From NCBI GenBank assembly GCA_016782835.1, contig JADHXS010000002.1, forward strand, positions 1-52,405: a stretch of 52,405 bases of DNA, in the 5' to 3' direction. The DNA is from Phycisphaerae bacterium. GTDB taxonomy: Bacteria; Planctomycetota; Phycisphaerae; Sedimentisphaerales; Anaerohalosphaeraceae. Below are positions 8,038 through 13,694 of the stretch, one piece after another. The notes under the pieces are model-generated. The model ran no database searches. It had not been told where the DNA came from and saw only the letters and a list, made by a program, of their open reading frames with translations. Made by a program: the position numbers and the translations under genes. How positions within the stretch are numbered: position 1 is the stretch's first letter; every line of letters begins with the position of its first letter.

Positions 8038-9420
8038 ATGAAAAACAAACGCCTTGTGGATGGGGTGACCTGTTTTGTTTCTGTATTGGTCCTTCTGACC
8101 GGTTGTGTCAGTCCCTACCCGCAGGAGTCCGATTTCCAATCTGTCGTTCGCGGTGGAAAATCAGTCGTCCTCATCGGCTTTCGCACCCACTGGAACGGCA
8201 CCCCATCCGAGCCTGTCAAAGAATTTGCGAGCATGGCGTCCTCTCCGATGCAGTTAGCCGTCAGCTCTTTCGATAAAGCAGAACGCTTGGAAAAACAGCG
8301 GGCGTTTTCGCTGGGGGAACCGGATGCTTCCGGCAGGCAATGGACCTGCTTGTTTCTGTCGCCGGGGTCCTATTATCTATGGGCCGTCCCGCCGACTTGG
8401 CTGGAGCGGGATGTGAATTTTCCGCTGGAGCAGGCAGGGGGGTTCTGGCTGCAGGTCGTGCCCGGCCAGCCCGTGCAATATGCCGGAACGCTTCAATACG
8501 ATCTGGGGGGCAGCAAGTTTATTCAGGAAAAGTTTTATAAGCGGTTCGCCTGTTCGGTCCTCGATGAACGGCAGGACGCTGCGGGCATCGCTCAAACCGA
8601 ACTTGCCCGTTTCGGCGGTACAATGGGAGTGTCAGTGATGTGTCCTTATGGCCAGGCGGCGTTGTATTCAAATTCTGTTTTTCCGGCATTGGTCATGACG
8701 CAGTCACCGGATATTATTCGTTCGCCGGATTGGAAAGCCCGGGCCAAAGACAGGGCGTGGGGTCCTGTGGAATTCATGGTGTCCGATTCTTCGGGTCAGG
8801 CGGCGATCGGTGCGGTGGGCATTGCCATCGTTTATTATCCCATCGGATGGTACCTGAGCTCATCCTGGGCCGCCGAAGATATTGAGAAATGGCAGCCCTG
8901 TGTTGCGGCGATCAACAAGCACATCGAACAGATCCTGCCCGACCGCAGACTCCGCCAGCAACTTGCGGACACGATGGGCAGCGATGCGGTCATCGTCGAA
9001 GTTAACCAAACCGCCATCGAAGACCGAACATCGCTTGTATCTGAAAATCACTGCGGAAGTTTGCTGCTGGCGGATATTCAGCGCATCCAGTTGCGCGAGT
9101 GTTATAATAAAACATATTGCGTCGAAGTGGCAACGCGGATTCGTCTTTGGGACCGGCAAACAGGCAGGTATGTGTTTGACTGGACATTGCTTTATACGAA
9201 TCCCAAAGCGCTCTTCTTTGATCAGATCGATACGCAGTATCCATGGATTCTTGAACCGCCGACACCCATGCCCAATGAAATCGTGCTTGGCGCTGTTTCG
9301 CCCAATTGCCCGATGGATGACTACTGCGGGGCGGCCGGCATCGATCTGTTTACACAGGAACTTGACAACGCGATCAGCCAAACCGTTATGTACGCCGTGG
9401 AGCGTATCGTCTCGCCGTAA
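8038..9420 (+). CDS. Uncharacterised lipoprotein
   Basis: 460 residues; ATG behind AGGTGAG. A signal with lipobox VLVLLTGC ends at about Cys23, so the product is a lipid-anchored envelope protein. The next segment (KSVVLIGFRTHW, then LSPGSYYLWAVPPTW) resembles beta-rich domains of bacterial lipoproteins of unknown function. A Gly/Ala-rich hydrophobic segment near residues 257-280 (AAIGAVGIAIVYYPIGWYL) could be membrane-embedded. The C-terminal half has QILPDRRLRQQLAD and a late Cys pair. I do not recognise the family. The stop lies exactly where a duplicated phage gene start on the other strand ends (9415-9453), suggesting that the lipoprotein pair was inserted into that gene. Confidence 0.75.
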   Translation: MKNKRLVDGVTCFVSVLVLLTGCVSPYPQESDFQSVVRGGKSVVLIGFRTHWNGTPSEPVKEFASMASSPMQLAVSSFDKAERLEKQRAFSLGEPDASGRQWTCLFLSPGSYYLWAVPPTWLERDVNFPLEQAGGFWLQVVPGQPVQYAGTLQYDLGGSKFIQEKFYKRFACSVLDERQDAAGIAQTELARFGGTMGVSVMCPYGQAALYSNSVFPALVMTQSPDIIRSPDWKARAKDRAWGPVEFMVSDSSGQAAIGAVGIAIVYYPIGWYLSSSWAAEDIEKWQPCVAAINKHIEQILPDRRLRQQLADTMGSDAVIVEVNQTAIEDRTSLVSENHCGSLLLADIQRIQLRECYNKTYCVEVATRIRLWDRQTGRYVFDWTLLYTNPKALFFDQIDTQYPWILEPPTPMPNEIVLGAVSPNCPMDDYCGAAGIDLFTQELDNAISQTVMYAVERIVSP

Positions 9421-9453
9421 ACAGCGATAGACTTTAATCCCCCCGTGATGCAT
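9415..9453 (-). pseudogene. Second 5' fragment of the replisome-organizer-like gene
   Basis: On the minus strand GAAAGGAG is followed by an ATG at 9453 and the codons MHHGGIKVYRCLR, nearly the same as MHTGWIKLYRCLL at 7286. The DNA match covers about 45 bp including the ribosome site. It ends at the lipoprotein stop codon; beyond it the minus frame is only the antisense of the lipoprotein gene. Confidence 0.5.
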
Positions 9454-9479
9454 GAGGTTGCTCCTTTCGTAAAAAATAA

Positions 9480-9504
9480 CATGCCCACGGCGAGCGTGGG
9501 CATG
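9480..9504. repeat. REP-like hairpin
   Basis: Perfect 9-bp inverted repeat CATGCCCAC/GTGGGCATG with loop GGCGAGC, then GCACCCGAGG. It lies between the organizer fragment and the end of the ParB-like gene. Same family as the in-frame copy at 5158-5181. Confidence 0.7.
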
Positions 9505-9527
9505 GCACCCGAGGCGTAAAGCTTTGA

Positions 9528-10181
9528 TTAAAACGCATCTTTGCCGAGGTAGTTTTTGGCGATGCGGCACAGGGCTAGCAGGCGTTTTTCGGTACGGCTG
9601 CCAGACTCGTTTTCCTTGACGGCTTTTTCAAATGCCTCGCTAATTAGCCGGTGCTGCGGTTCGGTGACGAAAAATGTCATCGGCAGCAGAAACGGCTTTT
9701 GACTTTTCGGTTTCGGCAGCGGCTGTTGCTTGGCAAGACAATCCAGTTTTTCGATAGCGGTCTTGCTCTCCGGCAGCATCTGCGACAATTCCTTGCTCTC
9801 ATAGCGTTTGCAGAGCTGTTCGATGAGCCTGCTTTTTTTGTGCACGTTATCCCGTCCGGTCAGTTTGTTCAGCGTCGCCAGGTACACCATTGCCTCTGCG
9901 TCGGCGGCGGCAAACACCACGCAGTCGGCGTGGGTATAGCTTAGCCGGGCCAGTGCCCGCATGCGATGATGACCGTTAAGGATTTGATAGCTGTTCTTTC
10001 GATGCGGGTGGATTCGCACGACGATGGGTTCATACTGGCCGGTGCGTTCAATGTGTTTGACGAGTTTTTTAAACGCTGCATCGCTCATGCGATTTGGATT
10101 GGCCGGGTGCGGTGACAGACGACGCAGCGACAGCGATACAACCGTTTGCGTGGGAGTTGATTGTGTGGTTTGTGTGGACAT
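9528..10181 (-). CDS. ParB/Sulfiredoxin-fold nuclease-like protein (phage type)
   Basis: 217 residues; the ATG at 10181 has AAAGGAG at 7 bp. The N-terminal ~110 residues form a ParB N-domain: LSLRRLSPHPANPNRMSD, then HIERTGQYEPIVVR, then NGHHRMRALARL, where the GHHR box replaces the ERR box of chromosomal ParB. KLTGRDNVHKKSRLIEQL begins a helical region like the linker of phage ParB-like proteins. No canonical ParB DNA-binding HTH is obvious and no ParA is nearby, so chromosome partition is unlikely. Such stand-alone proteins occur in phages and integrative elements as CTP-dependent clamps or nucleases. It lies 167 bp downstream of the GNAT gene on the same strand. Confidence 0.8.
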   Translation of the reverse strand: MSTQTTQSTPTQTVVSLSLRRLSPHPANPNRMSDAAFKKLVKHIERTGQYEPIVVRIHPHRKNSYQILNGHHRMRALARLSYTHADCVVFAAADAEAMVYLATLNKLTGRDNVHKKSRLIEQLCKRYESKELSQMLPESKTAIEKLDCLAKQQPLPKPKSQKPFLLPMTFFVTEPQHRLISEAFEKAVKENESGSRTEKRLLALCRIAKNYLGKDAF

Positions 10182-10243
10182 AATAAAGCTCCTTTCTTTT
10201 CAGTGAACAGTTAGCAATAAACAGTAAACAATAATGAACGACG

Positions 10244-10331
10244 GTCATTCCGACAGTCACATCATCCTGAACAAAGTGAAGGATATCACCTTTACGTTAT
10301 GGTTGAGATTCTTCCTAAAGCTCAGAATGAC
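10244..10331. repeat. 88-bp repeat with GTCATTC/GAATGAC ends
   Basis: Seven-bp terminal inverted repeats GTCATTC (10244-10250) and GAATGAC (10325-10331) bound an AT-balanced segment. It carries an inner palindrome ATCCT...AGGAT (10264-10284) and the words CAAAGTGAAGGATATCACC and GAGATTCTTC. This composition resembles a family of short dispersed elements found between genes of many environmental bacteria. It sits between the GNAT and ParB-like genes. Confidence 0.55.
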
Positions 10332-10347
10332 TGAATCAGGTTTGTGG

Positions 10348-11109
10348 TTATGCAATCTCCAGGCCGGGGACGGGTTTTTCGGGATTGAGCCAGAGGTAGT
10401 AATGACCGGGCGGGCCGAGTTTGCTCAGGACGAAGTCCGTTCGTTCGAGGGTGTGGAGCAAATTACGCTGGCTTTGGAATTTCTGCAGGAAATCCTGTAT
10501 CTGTTTTTCGATAAACCCGCGATGTGGCGTATCCAATGACTCGATCTGCTCATGCACCCGGTCGGTGTCGATCCACAGGGTCCGGTCAATGCCGACGGTT
10601 TCCAGTGCCGCCTGCATCCGTTCGGTCTTGACATCCGGCGGTTGACGAAATCGGCACATCCCAGCCCGTTCGAAGAACGGGTGCACCATCCCCATAACGC
10701 TGGATGTTTCGACCATTGCCGCACCCGTCAGCGGCATGGTTTCTTTGACCAACCGGCTTGCCAACCCCAGCCCGCGATACCGCGGGTCGATAATAACCCG
10801 GCTGATACACCGGACGTGCTCGTTTAAGAGTGAAAGCCCAACAGCCCGGCTCAGCCCGGAGAAGAAACCGCCGGTGACGATGTTGCGAATGGCTAGATTC
10901 GGTACGGGCGGACGATAGACGATCACGCCCACCACCGGGGCCATGATCCTGCGTCGGCTGTGGTCATCATAAATGGCAAACAGGTGCGTAAAGGGGCCCA
11001 AGGCCGTGCTGCGATAGTGAAAGCTCGCCAGGCTTTTGTAGGCGTCGAGGTCGGCAGAGCGAATAATCAGGTGTTTTTGGATGCTGCAATCGGTAATATT
11101 ACGGTACAC
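10348..11109 (-). CDS. GNAT acetyltransferase-like protein (COG2401-type N-terminal half)
   Basis: 253 residues. The start is GTG at 11109, behind AAGGAG at 6 bp. The GNAT core spans about residues 10-160. Motif A is SRVIIDPRYRGLGLASRLV, with the acetyl-CoA pyrophosphate loop R110-x-x-G113-x-G115. It is followed by MVETSSVMGMVHPFFERAGM, a signature I associate with the acetyltransferase half of COG2401 proteins, in which GNAT and ABC ATPase are fused. The C-terminal ~90 residues are helical and unassigned. Here the ATPase half is a separate gene 550 bp upstream on the same strand. The related phage enzyme Mom also has a GNAT fold, so DNA modification is one possibility; the substrate is unknown. 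Confidence 0.75.
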   Translation of the reverse strand: MYRNITDCSIQKHLIIRSADLDAYKSLASFHYRSTALGPFTHLFAIYDDHSRRRIMAPVVGVIVYRPPVPNLAIRNIVTGGFFSGLSRAVGLSLLNEHVRCISRVIIDPRYRGLGLASRLVKETMPLTGAAMVETSSVMGMVHPFFERAGMCRFRQPPDVKTERMQAALETVGIDRTLWIDTDRVHEQIESLDTPHRGFIEKQIQDFLQKFQSQRNLLHTLERTDFVLSKLGPPGHYYLWLNPEKPVPGLEIA

Positions 11110-11297
11110 AGTATTCTCCTTATGCAAAAAAGTTGTAAATAGAATTTGTTAATAACATTTCACGGCAAAATTTATAGGATGTTGTTTGGTGGGGATATTT
11201 AAAAATGTTCTTAAAAAAACAAAAGTTATTGGGTATTATTACCGATAAGAGCGTATGGCAACAAGAACGGATCAAGTTATTTGGGAGCTTCTCAGGA

Positions 11298-11612
11298 ATG
11301 ACTGAAACGGACAAAAAAGAGAATTCATCAGGGCAGCGGTGTCCCTATTTTAAGACCTGCGAATTTATTCAGTCCCAAGAGGACAAGCTGCCCCGTCTTA
11401 CAAATCAGTTCAAAGAAAATTATTGCCTCAAAAACTATTATGCCTGTTCCCGGCGATGGATACAGGACTTTCTTGGAGCTGAAAAAGTACCCGAACTGAT
11501 GATGCCGCAACAGCATGACTGGGCCGAGCAATTGCTTTTCGAGTCAGGTGTCAGATATACCGCGTTTCAACAAAAGTATCGCTCGTCCCGCCCCGACACC
11601 GATAGCAAGTAA
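11298..11612 (+). CDS. Small Cys-rich protein, conserved family of unknown function
   Basis: 104 residues from the ATG at 11298 (GGGAG about 11 bp upstream); an in-frame ATG at 11205 would add 31 residues. The N-terminal half holds CPYFKTCEF and YCLKNYYACSRRW, a C-x5-C...C-x6-C pattern suited to a metal or Fe-S cluster. I have met this pattern in short bacterial proteins beginning CP[FY].. and ending YC....CAR. The C-terminal part (PQQHDWAEQLL) is soluble. It points opposite to the GNAT and ABC genes and separates them, so it looks like inserted cargo. The function is unknown. Confidence 0.6.
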   Translation: MTETDKKENSSGQRCPYFKTCEFIQSQEDKLPRLTNQFKENYCLKNYYACSRRWIQDFLGAEKVPELMMPQQHDWAEQLLFESGVRYTAFQQKYRSSRPDTDSK

Positions 11613-11659
11613 AAAAAGCGTTATGAACTTGTCAATGAACGGTCATCAGTTATCAATTA

Positions 11660-12316
11660 TCAGGTTCTGCTTTGTGATTTATCCTTGTAGATTGTCCGTG
11701 TTGTCCCGTTCAAATATTTGATAACAATCACATCCGGCTGTAGTTCAACCAGCATATCTTCATGGCAGGATGCAAGGATAAAAATTTTCCCGGTTTGCAC
11801 AGCGAGTTTGCGAAGATTATGCGCGATGACGCAAGCAGTAATGCGATCCAGCGATGCGGTGAACTCATCGGCAAAAATCCATCGCCTGCCGCTCATGATG
11901 GCCTTTGCCAAACGATATCGCCATTGCTGGCCCGCACTAAGCACTGCGGGACTGTTCAGCATGGAAAACACATCGCTGAGTCCTGCCTTGCTGAGCATTC
12001 CCGTTGCGTTCCATAGCGAGCCGTCAACACAATCGATGAGAGCGGCATTGTGCTCGAGTGGGATATCCTCAAGACGAATTCGCTCGGAGGGGCGGATTTG
12101 TTCATACAGGGCATTCAGCAGCACGCTTTTGCCGGCGCCGCTGGATCCGGTGATAAAACAAATCTGTCCCGGCTTAAGTGTTAACCGGCAGGTATGGCGC
12201 AGACGCTGATCTTTGAGGCGATTCAGTCTCAATCCGAACAGACGCATCAATTTTGCGGCGCGGTCTGATATCGTTTGGTTCCATTGAATTGATGTATTAA
12301 CATTTAACGTGTGCAC
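11660..12316 (-). CDS. ABC-type ATPase (COG2401-type C-terminal half), no membrane domain
   Basis: 218 residues. The start is GTG at 12316, 6 bp behind GAAAGGAG; it lies 20 bp inside the end of the upstream regulator gene, so the two are coupled. Complete ATPase motifs: Walker A GSSGAGKS (57-64), signature LSAGQ (126-130), Walker B RRWIFADEF (D150, E151), D-loop SLD, and the switch His185 in SCHED. The spacing between signature and Walker B and the words LAKAIMSGRRW and LDRITACVIAHNLRKLA are typical of the ATPase half of COG2401 rather than of a transporter. No permease is nearby. It may power a DNA- or protein-remodelling step with the GNAT and ParB-like proteins (inference). Confidence 0.85.
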   Translation of the reverse strand: MHTLNVNTSIQWNQTISDRAAKLMRLFGLRLNRLKDQRLRHTCRLTLKPGQICFITGSSGAGKSVLLNALYEQIRPSERIRLEDIPLEHNAALIDCVDGSLWNATGMLSKAGLSDVFSMLNSPAVLSAGQQWRYRLAKAIMSGRRWIFADEFTASLDRITACVIAHNLRKLAVQTGKIFILASCHEDMLVELQPDVIVIKYLNGTTRTIYKDKSQSRT

Positions 12317-12809
12317 AGAGATCTCCTTTCTTATATGAGTTGTATTTTCGATTTCGTTTATTTCTCCCTTGCATCTCTGGAGGTTCTCGAACCCGGCAGG
12401 GCTGGAGTGTACTGCTGCCGTAAGCAATTAACCGCACCGCCCGGAGGATGTTACGGACGCGGTAGAGGCTAATGTTGAGTTTTTGGGCGATGGCTTTTTG
12501 AGTCAGCCCCTGAAGAAAATAGTCCTGAACGATGCGGATGTCTGTGTCGTCAATATCACACTGACGGCGCAGCAGTGATACCAGTTCTTTGGCGATAAGT
12601 TTTTGCAGGAGACGATGAAAACGCCGGCTGATGGTCGAGGGATTCTGCCCGGTCAGACAGGCAATCTGCTCAAACGTGCTGCCTTTCTCGAAAATCATCT
12701 GCATCAACGCCTTGTCTTTGGAACTGAGCCATTCGCTGCGAAGACGGATTTTCTCGATTTCCTGTATGCGCTGGCGGTACAGCGCGTTATTGCGGTGCCA
12801 AGAGAACAT
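12297..12809 (-). CDS. Double helix-turn-helix regulator (sigma region 4-like)
   Basis: 170 residues; the ATG at 12809 has GAAAGGAG at 8 bp. Two HTH units are visible. One at about 44-66 (STFEQIACLTGQNPSTISRR) resembles sigma-70 region 4. The other, at about 100-126 (QGLTQKAIAQKLNISLYRVR), resembles transposase or LuxR-type HTHs. The tail is basic (RGRNKRNRKYNSYKKGD). It is the first gene of the minus-strand module and overlaps the ATPase gene by 20 bp, so it probably controls the module. The A/T palindromes in the gap upstream are candidate sites. Confidence 0.7.
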   Translation of the reverse strand: MFSWHRNNALYRQRIQEIEKIRLRSEWLSSKDKALMQMIFEKGSTFEQIACLTGQNPSTISRRFHRLLQKLIAKELVSLLRRQCDIDDTDIRIVQDYFLQGLTQKAIAQKLNISLYRVRNILRAVRLIAYGSSTLQPCRVREPPEMQGRNKRNRKYNSYKKGDLCAHVKC

Positions 12810-13329
12810 CGACAGTGCTCCTTTCCTGTTGAATAATGCGGTCTGGTGCCCTAAGGCGGTGAAAGCGTCTCGGATAGTGAGGTAACAGATGAGTGTCAGA
12901 TCGGCGGATACGAATTTCCTCCGCCGACGCGAGACTCTTTAACGACTCCTTCTGCCTTTCGGTCGCAGCCCGTTTTTAAAAACGTTCATCATTATACGAT
13001 GTGAATGTTATGTATTTATCAAACTTTATTAAAAGTTTACTGTATAAATGGTCCCTGTCAAGAAATTTTGCCGGTTTTCTCGAAAATGTTAGATTGTGAA
13101 ATTTAAGGAGACGGTATTAAGCTTATATTGGTCGATTTTTGTCAGTACCAAGCCCTTTTTTGACGACGTTGTCTTATGTGGACATCTTATCTATAACCTA
13201 TTGATTTATAAGGGGATAAAGGATGCATGAGAAAGTTTGGGGGCAGACCTGACGGAAAAAAATACAAAAAAATTGTGAAAAATACAAAAAAATTATAAAC
13301 ATTGCATTTGTTTTGTACGTCATAATATA
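12810..13329. other. Upstream region of the ParB/GNAT/ABC module, rich in palindromes
   Basis: No gene is supported. Structures seen: CGGCGGA/TCCGCCG around 12912-12938; a perfect 14-bp palindrome CGTTTTTAAAAACG at 12971-12984; and an inverted repeat AAACTTT/AAAGTTT at 13021-13038. The two AT-rich palindromes, about 160-230 bp upstream of the double-HTH gene, are plausible operators. From 13259 on, a short tandem repeat of the form AAATACAAAAAAATT occurs twice. Confidence 0.4.
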
Positions 13330-13414
13330 TGGAAAGGCGCGAGGAACTAATAACAAACTTTTCATCACCCTCCTCCGAAGCCAGATTCAGCATAAGTGTG
13401 AATCTGGCTTTTTG
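13330..13414 (+). ncRNA. Candidate small RNA ending in an intrinsic terminator
   Basis: The 3' end is well defined: an 11-bp perfect stem AGCCAGATTCA/TGAATCTGGCT (13379-13409) with a 9-nt loop, then TTTTTG. No gene on the plus strand lies upstream to be terminated, since the nearest upstream gene runs the other way. The segment just before the stem holds CACCCTCCTCC, a C-rich single-stranded patch complementary to ribosome-binding sites such as GGAGG. The 5' end is a guess based on the AT-rich sequence near 13310-13330; no strong promoter is visible. Confidence 0.35.
13379..13413 (+). terminator. Intrinsic terminator
   Basis: Eleven-bp perfect stem, nine-nt loop and a run of five T. It acts on plus-strand transcription 280 bp before the histidine kinase gene. 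Confidence 0.8.
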
Positions 13415-13694
13415 TTGTATGTTCGCATCCCATTTTTCCAGGTATTTCTCATGCCCGTTTTGCTTGTACAATGTCTATTGATCCCGGCGGATATTGGATT
13501 ATTTTAAAACCTTGACTTGACAATTCGTATATTTAATCATCCAATATAGGCAATTCGGCGGCGATGATTTAGTAGGTCAACGGGTTACGAAGAGTCAGTG
13601 ACCGAACATCATTGTGAAGAATTCTGACAAGGCGATTTTACGAGATTTATTATTTCCATTGGGACAGAGCAGAGATTTAGAGGGTTGACGTTAT

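Noticed and set aside
8860-9570. 236-codon minus-strand frame opposite the second lipoprotein
   Set aside because: Most of it is antisense of a gene with a clear lipobox. Only the short segment at 9415-9453 matters, as a remnant of a phage gene start.
13223-13252. Nine-codon peptide MHEKVWGQT behind AAGGGGATAAAGG
   Set aside because: The ribosome site is good, but no gene follows closely that it could control, and chance occurrence is likely.
13187-13471. 94-codon minus-strand frame with Phe-rich stretch
   Set aside because: It crosses a strong terminator stem on low-complexity A/T sequence and has no ribosome site.
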